DNA from: Variovorax sp.
Lineage (GTDB): Bacteria > Pseudomonadota > Gammaproteobacteria > Burkholderiales > Burkholderiaceae_C
DNA: 64,000 nt
Reading direction: 5' to 3'
Assembly (NCBI GenBank): GCA_025352265.1
Contig: JANXTS010000008.1
Span: 1-64,000 of the forward strand
Shown in pieces: positions 46,613-55,987 of the stretch (positions are counted from its first letter, which is position 1; each line of letters begins with the position of its first letter). The translations under genes and the position numbers were made by a program. The notes under the pieces are model-generated. The model was not told the DNA's origin and did not search any database. It worked only from the letters and a program-made list of their open reading frames with translations.

Positions 46613-47725
46613 ATGAAGAGTCAGTTCAACCGTCGCGAGTCCCTCAAGTCCCTCGCCGCGCTCGGCGCAGCGGGCACCCTCGGAGGATTCAGCGCATTCG
46701 CCAACGCGCAAAAGCCGCTCACCGTCGGCGTCATCTACGTCGGCCCGCGCGACGACTACGGCTACAACCAGGCGCACGCCCAGGCCGCCGCCGAAATCAA
46801 GAAGATGCCCGGCATCAAGGTGGTCGAAGAGGAGAACGTGCCCGAAACCGCAGCCGTGCAGAAGACCATGACCGGCATGATTTCGCAGGACGGCGCAAAG
46901 CTGCTGTTCCCGACTTCTTACGGCTACTTCGACCCGCACATCCTGGCGCTCGCACCCAAGGATCCCGATGTGCGCTTTTCGCATTGCGGCGGCCTGTGGA
47001 CCGAGAGCATGCCCAAGAATGTCGGCAGTTTCTTCGGCTACATCGACGAGTGCCAGTTTCTGAACGGCGTCATCGCCGGCCACATGAGCAAGAGCGGCAA
47101 GATCGGCTTCGTCGCGGCCAAGCCGATTCCACAGGTGCTGCGTAACATCAACGCCTTCACGCTCGGTGCGCGCTCGGTCAAGCCCGGCATCACCTGCAGC
47201 GTCATCTTTACGGGCGAGTGGTCGATGCCTGTGAAAGAAGCCGAAGCCACCAACAGCCTGGCCGACCAGGGTTGCGACGTTTTCACGATGCACGTCGACG
47301 GCCCCAAGGTGGTGGTCGAGACGGCAGCCAAGCGCGGCAAGATGGTTTGCGGCTACCACGCGAGCCAGGCCAAGTTGGCGCCGCAGGCCTACCTAACCGG
47401 TGCCGAGTGGAACTGGCTCACCGCGTACAAGACGATCATCGAAGCTGCGCAAGCCGGCAAGCCGCACCCCAACTTCCTGCGCGGTGGTCTGAAAGATGGC
47501 TACGTGAAGATGTCGGCTTATGGGCCGGCCGTGACCGATGCCGCCAAGAAGCAGGCCGACGACGTCAAGGCCAAGATGATTGCAGGCACCTTCGACATCT
47601 TCAAAGGCCCTCTCAAGGACAACAAAGGCAAGGAAGTGCTGGCCGCGGGCAAGATGCAAAAGCAGGCCGACATCGAACTTGAAAAGATGAACTATCTCGT
47701 CGAAGGCGTCAACGGCAGTTTCTGA
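46613..47725 (+). CDS. BMP-family ABC transporter substrate-binding protein
   Basis: Periplasmic receptor of the basic-membrane-protein/PnrA-like family (370 aa), which typically binds nucleosides, purines or related heterocycles. Signal peptide MKSQFNRRESLKSLAALGAAG with a twin-arginine-like RRESLKSL. Mature features: VGVIYVGPRDDYGYNQAHAQ and SVIFTGEWSMPVKEAEATNS, plus GYHASQAKLAP. ATG at 46613 has GGAGAGAG upstream. First gene of the second sigma-54 unit, 33 bases from the permease gene. Heterocyclic ligand preference fits import of triazine or pyrimidine-type rings, but that is inference. Confidence 0.88.
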   Translation: MKSQFNRRESLKSLAALGAAGTLGGFSAFANAQKPLTVGVIYVGPRDDYGYNQAHAQAAAEIKKMPGIKVVEEENVPETAAVQKTMTGMISQDGAKLLFPTSYGYFDPHILALAPKDPDVRFSHCGGLWTESMPKNVGSFFGYIDECQFLNGVIAGHMSKSGKIGFVAAKPIPQVLRNINAFTLGARSVKPGITCSVIFTGEWSMPVKEAEATNSLADQGCDVFTMHVDGPKVVVETAAKRGKMVCGYHASQAKLAPQAYLTGAEWNWLTAYKTIIEAAQAGKPHPNFLRGGLKDGYVKMSAYGPAVTDAAKKQADDVKAKMIAGTFDIFKGPLKDNKGKEVLAAGKMQKQADIELEKMNYLVEGVNGSF

Positions 47726-47757
47726 TTAGCTGTCGAACGAGCACCGGGTCGCTTGCG

Positions 47758-48843
47758 ATGCGCAATGTCCTCCGCGAAATCGCACTGCCGGTGTTCGCCA
47801 TCGCGGCGGCGCTGTTGCTGTTCGGCCTGCTCGTCGCTTTTGCCGGCGTCGACCCGGTCGCGGTGTGGGTCACGCTCTTCAAGGGCGCCTTTGGCGACTG
47901 GTTCTCGTGGCAGAACACCCTGCAACGCGCGGCACCGCTCATGCTCACTGCGCTGTGCGTTGCCATTCCGGCGCGCGCCGGGCTGGTGATCATCGGGGGC
48001 GAAGGTGCGCTGGTGCTGGGCGGCCTTGCCTGCGCGGCATTAGCCCATGCCGTTCCGCTGCCGGCCAACGTCGTCGGCACGGTTCTGGTATGCGTCGCCG
48101 GTGCCATTGCCGGTGGCCTCTGGATCATGCTGGCGGGTTGGTTGCGGCAGTACCGCGGCATCAATGAAACCATGAGCAGCCTGCTGCTGGCCTACATCGC
48201 CATCGGCATCTTCAAGCACCTGGTCGAAGGCGTGTTGCGCGACCCGGCCAGCCTGAACAAACCATCGACCTATCCGCTGCCGCAGGCGCTTTCCATCGGC
48301 GGCATCGGCGGCTCCGACATTCACTGGGGCCTGGTGATCGGCATCGTGGCCTGCATTGGGCTCGGGCTCTGGTTGCGCATCACCGCATCCGGTTTTGCGA
48401 TTCGGGTGGTCGGCGGCAATCCGCGCACCGCGCAGTTGGTCGGGCTGCCGGCAACAAAGCTGATCCTCGCCGCGTGCGGTGTCGGCGGTGCGTGTGCCGG
48501 CGTTGCCGGCGCGGTCGAAGTGGCGGCCGTGCATACCAACGCCAACGCATCGCTGATCGCAGGCTACGGCTACGCAGGCATCCTGGTGTCGTTTATCGCG
48601 CGGCACAACCCGGTCGCCATCGTCCCGGTCGCCATCTTGTTCGGCGGCTTCGGTGCGGCAGGCAGCTTGTTGCAACGTCGGCTCGGCTTGCCCGATGCAT
48701 CGGTGGTGGTGCTGCAAGGCATTGCGTTCGTGCTGATCCTTGCGAGCGAAGGGCTCCGCATGATCGACTGGAAGAAGCTGAACGCGAAGACGTTGGGTAC
48801 GGCTTCGGCGAAGAAGGCCGTCAGCGTGGAACTCGCGCCATGA
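47758..48843 (+). CDS. ABC transporter permease (BMP-associated, first)
   Basis: 361 aa, 8-10 helices, of the branched-chain/ribose-type permease family used with BMP receptors (YufP/NupB-like). Recognisable by GLVIIGGEGALVLGGLACAA, INETMSSLLLAYIAIG and GFAIRVVGGNPRTAQLVGLP. Its stop overlaps the start of the second permease (ATGA). Confidence 0.9.
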   Translation: MRNVLREIALPVFAIAAALLLFGLLVAFAGVDPVAVWVTLFKGAFGDWFSWQNTLQRAAPLMLTALCVAIPARAGLVIIGGEGALVLGGLACAALAHAVPLPANVVGTVLVCVAGAIAGGLWIMLAGWLRQYRGINETMSSLLLAYIAIGIFKHLVEGVLRDPASLNKPSTYPLPQALSIGGIGGSDIHWGLVIGIVACIGLGLWLRITASGFAIRVVGGNPRTAQLVGLPATKLILAACGVGGACAGVAGAVEVAAVHTNANASLIAGYGYAGILVSFIARHNPVAIVPVAILFGGFGAAGSLLQRRLGLPDASVVVLQGIAFVLILASEGLRMIDWKKLNAKTLGTASAKKAVSVELAP

Positions 48844-49760
48844 CCGCCGATCAATGGGTCGCCCTCGTGGCCGGCATCGTCGGCGGCGCGCTGCGGGTCG
48901 GCGCGCCGTTCTTGTTCGTCAGTCTGGGCGAATGCCTCACTGAAAAATCGGGACGCATCAACCTCGGGCTCGAAGGCGTGCTGGTGCTTTCGGCCATGGC
49001 GTCTTTCGGCGGTGCGTACTTCACCGGCTCGCCCTGGCTCGGCGTGTTGATCGGTGCCTGCGCCGGCGCAGCGCTCGCCCTGTTGCACGGCCTTTTGTGC
49101 TCGCTCGATCGCGTCAACGACGTCGCGACCGGCATCGCCCTGATGCTCTTCGGCACCGGCCTCGCCTTCTATCTTGGCAAGCCGTTGATCCAGCCGCAGG
49201 CGCCTCAGATCCCTGCGATTCCGCTGGGCGACTGGAGCGACAACCCTGTGGTGCGCTCGGCGTTGCAACTCAACGCGCTGGTGCCGATCGGGCTCTTGCT
49301 CGCGGTCTTTTTGTGGTGGAGCTTCGCTCGCACGCGTGCCGGCCTGCTGGTGCGCATGGCGGGGGATTCGGCCGATGCCACGCGCGCGCTCGGCTACTCG
49401 GTATCGGGCATTCGCATAGCGGCCACCACGGCCGGCGGCTTCATCGCCGGGCTCGGCGGCGCATCACTCACGTTGTTCTATCCGGGCAGCTGGAACGAAG
49501 GGATCTCCAGCGGCCAGGGCTTGATCGCCGTGGCGCTGGTCATCTTCGCGCGCTGGAGCCCACTGCGTTGCGTGGGCGCGGCCTTCCTGTTCGGCGGTGC
49601 CGGTGCCATCGGCCCTGCTTTGCAATCGGTCGGCATCGGTTGGGGCTATCACCTCTTCAACACGGTGCCCTACGTGCTCACGCTGGTGATCCTCGTCTTT
49701 ACCTGCAAGCCGGGCAGTGTCGCGATCGGCAGCCCTGGCGAATTGTCTTCAACGCGCTGA
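48840..49760 (+). CDS. ABC transporter permease (BMP-associated, second)
   Basis: 306 aa, second membrane subunit. Family segments: EKSGRINLGLEGVLVLSAMA, NDVATGIALMLFGTGLAFYL and GLIAVALVIFARWSP. ATG at 48840 overlaps the upstream stop. The ATPase of this importer is separated from it by the formamidase and biuret hydrolase genes, an interleaving of transport and enzyme genes. Confidence 0.9.
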   Translation: MTADQWVALVAGIVGGALRVGAPFLFVSLGECLTEKSGRINLGLEGVLVLSAMASFGGAYFTGSPWLGVLIGACAGAALALLHGLLCSLDRVNDVATGIALMLFGTGLAFYLGKPLIQPQAPQIPAIPLGDWSDNPVVRSALQLNALVPIGLLLAVFLWWSFARTRAGLLVRMAGDSADATRALGYSVSGIRIAATTAGGFIAGLGGASLTLFYPGSWNEGISSGQGLIAVALVIFARWSPLRCVGAAFLFGGAGAIGPALQSVGIGWGYHLFNTVPYVLTLVILVFTCKPGSVAIGSPGELSSTR

Positions 49761-49797
49761 TGCTTCGGCGCGCCAACCCTTCAAGGAAAGCATTGAA

Positions 49798-50859
49798 ATG
49801 AGTGGCTTCGGTGGTCTGAACAAATCGGCGCACGGCGTCGTCATCGGTCTGGTGCAACTGCAGTTGCCGGTGGTCAAAACCAAGTCCGACCTCGCGGCGC
49901 AAACGCAGCGGGTGTGCGACATGGTCGGCAAGGCGCGGCGCAACCAGGGCACGATGGACCTGGTCGTGTTCCCCGAGTATTCGCTGCACGGGTTGTCGAT
50001 GGACACCTCGCCCGAGATCATGTGCGAGCTCGATGGCCCCGAGGTCGCTGCCTTGCGGCAAGCGTGCATCGACCACGCCATCTGGGCCTGCTTCTCCATC
50101 ATGGAAGCCAACCCCGGTGGCAACCCTTACAACACCGGGCTGATCGTCGACGACACCGGCGCGATACGCCTGTACTACCGCAAGCTGCACCCGTGGGTGC
50201 CGGTCGAGCCGTGGGAGCCCGGCAACGTCGGCGTGCCGGTGTGCGACGGCCCCAACGGCAGCAAGCTCGCGCTCATCATCTGTCACGACGGCATGTTCCC
50301 GGAGATGGCGCGCGAGGCGACGTACAAGGGTGCGGAGATCATCTTGCGTACCGCCGGCTACACCGCGCCGATCCGCCACGCATGGAAGATCACCAACCAG
50401 GCCAACGCCTTCTGCAATCTGGCCTACACCGCGAGCGTCTGCCTGTGCGGCAGCGACGGCAGCTTCGACTCGATGGGCGAAGCCATGTTCTGCAGCTTCG
50501 ACGGCACGGTGATGGTCGAAGGCGGCAACCGTGTCGACGAGATCGTCACCTGTGAACTGCGGCCCGACCTGGTGCGCGAAGCCCGTACCGGCTGGGGCGT
50601 CGAGAACAACATCTATCAGCTCTACCACCGTGGCTACGTCGCGGTGAAGGGCGGAGCGCAAGACTGCCCGTACACCTACATGAAGGACATGGCGGCGGGC
50701 AGCTACAAGCTGCCGTGGAGCGACCAGGTGCAAGTGGTCGACGGCACCTCTTGCGGCTTCGCGGCGCCGTTGCGCAGCTACAAGGGCCACGAGATGCATC
50801 CGCTGATGCCTCAGACCCCGCCGGTTCCGCAGATCCTGCAGCCAACCGACCTTGCCTGA
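49798..50859 (+). CDS. amiF: Formamidase / aliphatic amidase (nitrilase superfamily)
   Basis: 353 aa, close in length and sequence pattern to AmiF, which hydrolyses formamide to formate and ammonia. Catalytic triad Glu60 (FPEYSLHG), Lys129 (YYRKLHPW) and Cys162 (IICHDGMFPEMAREA); the 33-residue Lys-Cys spacing equals that of Helicobacter AmiF. Further AmiF blocks: SIMEANPGGNPYNTG, GWGVENNIYQLYHRGYVA and YTYMKDMAAGSYKLPW. The ATG at 49798 (MSGFGGLNKS) follows AAGGA. Sits between importer genes and biuH, so a small amide made or imported here may be its substrate. Confidence 0.83.
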   Translation: MSGFGGLNKSAHGVVIGLVQLQLPVVKTKSDLAAQTQRVCDMVGKARRNQGTMDLVVFPEYSLHGLSMDTSPEIMCELDGPEVAALRQACIDHAIWACFSIMEANPGGNPYNTGLIVDDTGAIRLYYRKLHPWVPVEPWEPGNVGVPVCDGPNGSKLALIICHDGMFPEMAREATYKGAEIILRTAGYTAPIRHAWKITNQANAFCNLAYTASVCLCGSDGSFDSMGEAMFCSFDGTVMVEGGNRVDEIVTCELRPDLVREARTGWGVENNIYQLYHRGYVAVKGGAQDCPYTYMKDMAAGSYKLPWSDQVQVVDGTSCGFAAPLRSYKGHEMHPLMPQTPPVPQILQPTDLA

Positions 50860-51558
50860 GTGAACAGCGTTGCCGCAGAACCCTATGCATGGCCGTACAA
50901 CGGCGACCTGCGCGCGACCAACACCGCGCTCATCGTCATCGACATGCAGACCGACTTCTGCGGCAAGGGCGGCTATGTCGATGTGATGGGTTATGACCTG
51001 GCGCTGGTGCAGGCGCCCATTGAGCCGATCGCGCGCTTGCTTGCCGGTCTGCGACCGCTCGGCTTTCACATCATCCACACGCGCGAAGGCCATCGGCCCG
51101 ACCTTGCCGACCTGCCTGCGAACAAGCGCTGGCGCTCGCGGCAGATCGGCGCCAACGGTGTCGGCATCGGCGATGACGGCCCATGCGGCCGCATCCTGAT
51201 CCGGGGCGAACCGGGCTGGGAGCTGATCCCCGAGCTGGCGCCGCTGCCGGGCGAAGTGGTCATCGACAAGCCGGGCAAGGGCGCGTTCTATGCGACCGAC
51301 CTGGAACTCGTCCTGCGCACCCGTGGCATCGAGAACCTGATCCTCGCCGGCATCACGACCGACGTGTGCGTGCACACGACCATGCGCGATGCCAACGACC
51401 GCGGCTTCGAGTGCCTGCTGCTGTCCGACTGCACCGCAGCCACGGACCACGGCAACCATCTGGCCGCGCTGAAGATGATCACGATGCAGGGCGGCGTGTT
51501 CGGTGCACACGCCACGTCGACGGCGTTGATCGACGCGGTCGGCGCACTCGACAACTGA
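50860..51558 (+). CDS. biuH: Biuret hydrolase (isochorismatase-like cysteine hydrolase)
   Basis: 232 aa. Converts biuret to allophanate and ammonia. The triad Asp28 ([14 protein letters not shown]), Lys137 ([12 protein letters not shown]) and Cys170 ([13 protein letters not shown]) aligns with Asp36/Lys142/Cys175 of Rhizobium BiuH, including the 33-residue Lys-Cys spacing; the segments [23 protein letters not shown] and [19 protein letters not shown] are also BiuH-like from memory of that sequence. GTG start immediately follows the amiF stop with no gap. Its product feeds atzF. Confidence 0.88.
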   Translation: MNSVAAEPYAWPYNGDLRATNTALIVIDMQTDFCGKGGYVDVMGYDLALVQAPIEPIARLLAGLRPLGFHIIHTREGHRPDLADLPANKRWRSRQIGANGVGIGDDGPCGRILIRGEPGWELIPELAPLPGEVVIDKPGKGAFYATDLELVLRTRGIENLILAGITTDVCVHTTMRDANDRGFECLLLSDCTAATDHGNHLAALKMITMQGGVFGAHATSTALIDAVGALDN

Positions 51559-51566
51559 AAGACCTC

Positions 51567-53216
51567 ATGGCCGCAAAGCTCAGTGCCCCCGCAGATATCG
51601 CAGCGCGCTCGCACCCTATCGGCGCGCTGCCCGCGGGCACCGGCGCGCTCATGCTCGACACCTACCGGCTGACCAAGCGCTTTGGCGCCTTCACCGCGAT
51701 GGACTCGGTGACGATGCACGTGGAGCCCGGCACGGTGCACGCGCTGCTCGGAGAAAACGGCGCAGGCAAGAGCACGCTGGTGAAGTGCGTGGCGGGCTTC
51801 CAGCGCGCCGAAGAAGGCGGCATCCTCATCGACGGCCGGGAACAAGACATCGCCAACCCGATCGTCGCGCGTGCCCTGGGCATCGGCATGGTGTACCAGC
51901 ACTTCACGCTGGCACCCGGCATGACGGTCGCTGAAAACCTTTTGTTGGCAGGCGGCAAGACGCCGGCGTTGATCGACTGGAAAGCTCAGCGCGCCGACTT
52001 AAAGGCATTCCTCGCGACCACGCCTTTCAGCCTCGACCTCGACGTAACGCCAGCGTCGTTGGCGGCAGGAGAAAAGCAGAAACTCGAACTGTTGAAGCAG
52101 TTGTACCTGCGACCCCGCTTGTTGATCCTGGACGAGCCGACCTCGGTGCTGACGCCGCAGGAGGCCGATGAGGTGCTGGGCCACGTACGTGACTTTGCCA
52201 GGAGCGGCATGTGCACCGTGCTCCTCATCACGCACAAGTTTCGCGAAGTGATGGCCTATGCCGACAGCGTGACGGTGCTGCGCCGAGGCAAGGCGGTGCA
52301 CCACTGCCGCGTCGACCAGACCAGTCCGGCGCAACTGGCGGCGGCCATGATGGGCGACGCGGGCGAAGGTGTGGCGCCGCCACCCGAAGGCGATGCACCG
52401 GCCGAGCTGAAAGCGGTCGCGCCGACCGGACGCGCACTGCACACGATGAAGGCACTGGCGAGCAACGCTCCGATCGCCTTGAACGTCGAGAACCTGCAAG
52501 CCATGGGTGACCGCGGCACGTTGGCCTTGCACGACTTGAGCCTGTCGGTGCGCTCCGGCGAAATCCTCGGCGTCGCGGGTGTGTCGGGCAACGGTCAGCG
52601 CGAGCTGGTCGAAGCGCTGGTCGGCCAGCGTGCACGGCTGTCGGGCAAGGTCACCGTGATGGGCCAGCCCTACACCGCCAAGCGCAGCGAGAACCGCGAA
52701 CTGAAGGTGCGCAGCCTGCCCGAAGAACCGTTGCGCAATGCCTGCGTCGCTGATTTGAGCGTGGCCGAGAACATGGCACTGCGCGATTTCGATCAACCGC
52801 CGCTGGCACGCGGGGGCCTGCTGAAATTTCCGGTCTGGCGCAGCCGCGCGCGCAAGTGGATCGGCGAGTACGGCGTCAAGACGCAAGGCGAGGGCGCTTC
52901 TATTCGCAGCCTGTCCGGCGGCAACGTGCAGCGCGCCGTGCTGGCGCGCGAACTGGCTGGCGACATCAACGTGCTCATCGCTGCCAACCCGGTGTTCGGG
53001 CTCGACTTCGCTGCCGTCGCCGAGATCCATGCACGCATCGTGCAGGTGCGCGAGAAGGGCGGTGCGGTGCTGCTCGTCAGCGAAGACATCGACGAGCTGC
53101 TGGAACTGGCCGACCGCATCGTGGTGATGAGCGAAGGCCGCGTTGTCTTCGAGACGCCCGCGGCCACGGCCGAGCGGCATGTGCTCGGCGCGCACATGGG
53201 TGGCGGGCACCACTAA
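51567..53216 (+). CDS. BMP-type ABC transporter ATP-binding protein (two ATPase domains)
   Basis: 549 aa, two fused nucleotide-binding domains as usual for sugar/BMP importers. Domain 1: Walker A GENGAGKST, Q-loop GMVYQHFTLAPG, Walker B LLILDEPTSVL and His-loop LLITHKFREVM. Its signature is degenerate (LAAGEKQKLELLKQL). Domain 2 has the typical altered Walker A GVSGNGQREL, a normal signature LSGGNVQRAVLAREL, and Walker B VLIAANPVFGLD. A loose linker (GDAGEGVAPPPEGDAPAEL) joins them. ATG at 51567, 8 bases after biuH. Confidence 0.92.
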   Translation: MAAKLSAPADIAARSHPIGALPAGTGALMLDTYRLTKRFGAFTAMDSVTMHVEPGTVHALLGENGAGKSTLVKCVAGFQRAEEGGILIDGREQDIANPIVARALGIGMVYQHFTLAPGMTVAENLLLAGGKTPALIDWKAQRADLKAFLATTPFSLDLDVTPASLAAGEKQKLELLKQLYLRPRLLILDEPTSVLTPQEADEVLGHVRDFARSGMCTVLLITHKFREVMAYADSVTVLRRGKAVHHCRVDQTSPAQLAAAMMGDAGEGVAPPPEGDAPAELKAVAPTGRALHTMKALASNAPIALNVENLQAMGDRGTLALHDLSLSVRSGEILGVAGVSGNGQRELVEALVGQRARLSGKVTVMGQPYTAKRSENRELKVRSLPEEPLRNACVADLSVAENMALRDFDQPPLARGGLLKFPVWRSRARKWIGEYGVKTQGEGASIRSLSGGNVQRAVLARELAGDINVLIAANPVFGLDFAAVAEIHARIVQVREKGGAVLLVSEDIDELLELADRIVVMSEGRVVFETPAATAERHVLGAHMGGGHH

Positions 53217-53234
53217 CCAAGCGAGAAGCACACC

Positions 53235-53909
53235 ATGCGCGTGGAAGCCAACCCCTTCGCCTACGACTTCGACATCGACACCACCGCCCTGGTGCTGATC
53301 GACATGCAGCGCGATTTCATCGAGCCCGGCGGCTTCGGCGAGACGTTGGGTAACGACGTGGCCTTGCTTGAAGCCATCGTGCCCGCGACGCAGACGATGT
53401 TGAAAGCCTGGCGCGATGCCGGTGGCCTGGTGGTGCACACGCGCGAGGCACACGAGGCCGACCTGTCGGATTGCCCACCGGCCAAGCTCAATCGCGGCAC
53501 GCCGACCCACCGCATCGGTGACTTAGGGCCGATGGGCCGAATCCTCGTCAAGGGGGAGCCCGGCAACCAGATCGTCGACGCGCTGGCGCCGGTCGAGGGC
53601 GAGCTGGTCATCGACAAGCCCGGCAAGGGCATGTTCTATGCGACGGGCCTGCATGAGATCCTGCAGAACCGGGGCATCACGCACCTGCTTTTCGGAGGCG
53701 TGACGACCGAGGTGTGCGTGCAGACCAGCATGCGCGAAGCCAACGACCGCGGCTACGACGGGCTGCTGCTCGAAGACTGCACCGAGAGTTACTTCCCGGC
53801 GTTCAAGGCGGCGACCATCGACATGATTCGTGCGCAGGGCGCGATTGTGGGCTGGACCGCTCCGAGTCATGCGCTGTTGGCTGCCTTGCGCGGCACGGGC
53901 AGCGACTAG
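53235..53909 (+). CDS. Isochorismatase-like cysteine hydrolase, BiuH paralogue
   Basis: 224 aa. Triad Asp23 ([13 protein letters not shown]), Lys128 ([12 protein letters not shown]) and Cys161 ([13 protein letters not shown]) with the same 33-residue Lys-Cys spacing as BiuH, and the shared block [16 protein letters not shown]. It differs where BiuH has its substrate-lid region (here [17 protein letters not shown] instead of [15 protein letters not shown]), so it probably hydrolyses a related but different ureide, biuret analogue or carbamoyl compound. It follows the ATPase gene by 18 bases and is 9 bases before the GntR gene. Confidence 0.85.
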   Translation: MRVEANPFAYDFDIDTTALVLIDMQRDFIEPGGFGETLGNDVALLEAIVPATQTMLKAWRDAGGLVVHTREAHEADLSDCPPAKLNRGTPTHRIGDLGPMGRILVKGEPGNQIVDALAPVEGELVIDKPGKGMFYATGLHEILQNRGITHLLFGGVTTEVCVQTSMREANDRGYDGLLLEDCTESYFPAFKAATIDMIRAQGAIVGWTAPSHALLAALRGTGSD

Positions 53910-53918
53910 CATTCAGCG

Positions 53919-54704
53919 GTGCCTACCGTTCGCACCCCCGCCACGCGCGCTGGCCGCCCCATCGGCTCTGCTGCTGCGGCCTCTGCCGCTGCATCGATAC
54001 CGGACGCCATCGTCGTTCCCGTTCCGGTGCTGTTTCGCACCCGCGCCGACGAGGTCTATGCGCAGCTGAAGCTCGACGTCGCCGAGTTCCGCATGGTGCC
54101 CGGCGACCGCTTCACTGAAAACGAGATCAGCGAACGCTTGGGCGTCTCTCGCACGCCCGTACGCCAGGCGCTGTTTCGCATGCAGCAGGAAGGTTATGTC
54201 GAGGTGCTGTTCAGAAGCGGTTGGCGCGTGTTGCCTTTCGACTTCGACCAGTTCGAACAGCTCTACGACCTGCGCATGGTGCTGGAGACCACCGCTGCGC
54301 ATCGCCTGTGCGAGACCGACCGCCACATCGACCGCACCATGCTCGACACGCTGGTCGCCATCTGGCTGGTGCCTGCCGCGCAACGCAGTACCGACGCGAC
54401 GCAGGTCGCGCGGTGGGACGAGGAGTTTCATTGCGCGTTGGTCGCTGCCGCCGGCAACAAGGAAATGGCGCGCGTACACCGCGACCTGACCGAGCGCATC
54501 CGCATCATTCGCCGACTCGACTTCACCAAGCAGCCGCGCATCGACGCGACCTACGACGAGCACGCCAAGATCCTGAAAGCCATCCGCGCAAACCGCGGTG
54601 ATCAGGCCGCGATGCTGTTGCGGGCGCACATCGAGACGAGCCAGGCGGAGGTCCGGAAGATTACGTTGCACCAGGTGCATCTGGCGCGACATGCGGCTGG
54701 GTGA
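53919..54704 (+). CDS. GntR-family transcriptional regulator (FCD/FadR subfamily)
   Basis: 261 aa, GTG start. The winged helix-turn-helix covers about residues 45-112 ([20 protein letters not shown], then [15 protein letters not shown]). The C-terminal all-helical FCD effector domain keeps the metal-ligand residues in [24 protein letters not shown] and LLRAHIE. About 35 extra Ala/Pro-rich residues precede the HTH, perhaps indicating a later real start. As the only regulator gene in the 21-kb catabolic region, it is the natural candidate to bind the palindromes at 39923 and 46537 and to respond to a pathway intermediate. Confidence 0.88.
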   Translation: MPTVRTPATRAGRPIGSAAAASAAASIPDAIVVPVPVLFRTRADEVYAQLKLDVAEFRMVPGDRFTENEISERLGVSRTPVRQALFRMQQEGYVEVLFRSGWRVLPFDFDQFEQLYDLRMVLETTAAHRLCETDRHIDRTMLDTLVAIWLVPAAQRSTDATQVARWDEEFHCALVAAAGNKEMARVHRDLTERIRIIRRLDFTKQPRIDATYDEHAKILKAIRANRGDQAAMLLRAHIETSQAEVRKITLHQVHLARHAAG

Positions 54705-54781
54705 AGTCGCGGCATGAAGGCGCATGGCGTCCCGCGCTGAACGCGCTGCTTTTAGATCGGTTTTTTTCAGGAGCAAAGACG

Positions 54782-55666
54782 ATGGCGAAAGAGATCTTGT
54801 GTGGTTTTGGGGTCGACGTGGACGCCGTGGCCGGTTGGCTGGGGTCGTACGGGGGCGAGGATTCGCCGGACGATATTTCACGCGGCCTGTTCGCCGGAGA
54901 GGTCGGGTCGCCTCGCCTGCTCAAGCTCTTCGAGCGCATGGGTATCAAGACCACCTGGTTCATTCCGGGGCACTCGATCGAAACCTTTCCAGCGCAAATG
55001 AAGGCGGTGGCCGATGCCGGTCACGAGATCGGTATCCACGGCTATTCGCACGAAAATCCGATCGCCATGACCCCAGGACAGGAAGAGGCGGTGCTGGACA
55101 AGTGCATCGCGTTGGTCGAGCAACTCTCGGGCCGTCGTCCGACCGGCTATGTCGCGCCGTGGTGGGAGTTTTCCAAAGTCACCAACGAGTTGCTGGTGAA
55201 AAAAGGCATCAAGTACGACCACTCTTTGATGCACAACGATTTTTCGCCCTACTACGTGCGTGTGGGCGATAGCTGGACGCCGATCGACTACGGCAAAAAA
55301 CCCGATGAGTGGATGGTGCCGCTGCAGCGCGGCGTCGAGAGCGACTTGATTGAAATCCCGGCCAACTGGTATCTCGACGACCTGCCGCCCATGATGTTTA
55401 TCAAGAAGTCACCGAACAGCCATGGCTTCGTGAACCCGCGCGACATCGAGCAAATGTGGCGCGACCAATTCGACTGGGTCTACCGGGAGATGGACTATGC
55501 GGTGTTCCCCATCACCATCCACCCCGACGTGGCTGGGCGACCCCAGGTGCTGCTGATGCTCGAGCGTCTGTTTGCCCATATCAAGTCGCATCCGGGGGTA
55601 CGCTTCGTCACTATGGACGAGATGGCCAACGACTTCGCGGCGCGTTGTCCTCGCGTCAAAGCCTGA
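54782..55666 (+). CDS. Cyclic imide hydrolase / PgdA-like metal-dependent hydrolase (polysaccharide deacetylase fold)
   Basis: 294 aa NodB-fold protein. Likely metal ligands Asp12/Asp14 ([10 protein letters not shown]), His86 and His90 ([10 protein letters not shown]) coincide in position with Helicobacter PgdA (about 293 aa). That subgroup also contains the Pseudomonas cyclic imide hydrolase, and no signal peptide is present, so a cytoplasmic cyclic amide/imide ring-opening role suits this neighbourhood better than cell-wall deacetylation. ATG at 54782 has AGGAG 9 bases upstream. A 77-base gap after gntR shows no clear promoter. The following small gene and cobW are probably co-transcribed. 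Confidence 0.8.
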   Translation: MAKEILCGFGVDVDAVAGWLGSYGGEDSPDDISRGLFAGEVGSPRLLKLFERMGIKTTWFIPGHSIETFPAQMKAVADAGHEIGIHGYSHENPIAMTPGQEEAVLDKCIALVEQLSGRRPTGYVAPWWEFSKVTNELLVKKGIKYDHSLMHNDFSPYYVRVGDSWTPIDYGKKPDEWMVPLQRGVESDLIEIPANWYLDDLPPMMFIKKSPNSHGFVNPRDIEQMWRDQFDWVYREMDYAVFPITIHPDVAGRPQVLLMLERLFAHIKSHPGVRFVTMDEMANDFAARCPRVKA

Positions 55667-55678
55667 GCCCCTGGCAGC

Positions 55679-55987
55679 ATGTGCGGCATCTGCGGCTCGC
55701 TCGGCGGCGAGGAACACTGGAGCAGCGGCGCGGGCCGCATTCAAGGCGCATCGGTGCCGACACGCCGGGCCGAGCGCGCCAAACGTATCCGGGTCATCAA
55801 CCGGGTGCTGTCCGCCGCCCGTGTCACCGTGAGCGACTGGCAAGGGCGTTTTTATCTGGTGGCTGGCCCGACCGGCAAGCAACAGGTGGTCGATAGCCTC
55901 CCCCATATCTGGCAGGCTGTGCAAGAGGTGACCGGGCGTGGAGTGGACCCGCTGGCGCAGGCCGACAGAGTGAATGTCGGCTCATGA
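55679..55987 (+). CDS. Small MCGICG protein of unknown function, coupled to cobW
   Basis: 102 aa, not a family I can name. It begins MCGICGSLGGEEHW, so after Met removal Cys would be N-terminal, as in class II (Ntn) glutamine amidotransferases, but the protein is far too short for that fold. Cys2-x2-Cys5 could instead bind metal. The rest (RAERAKRIRVINRVLSAARV, then VTVSDWQGRFYLVAGPTGKQ, DSLPHIWQAV) looks like one helix, a short beta hairpin and a helix. Starts 12 bases after the hydrolase gene; its stop overlaps the cobW start (ATGA), so the two are very likely partners. Confidence 0.75.
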   Translation: MCGICGSLGGEEHWSSGAGRIQGASVPTRRAERAKRIRVINRVLSAARVTVSDWQGRFYLVAGPTGKQQVVDSLPHIWQAVQEVTGRGVDPLAQADRVNVGS

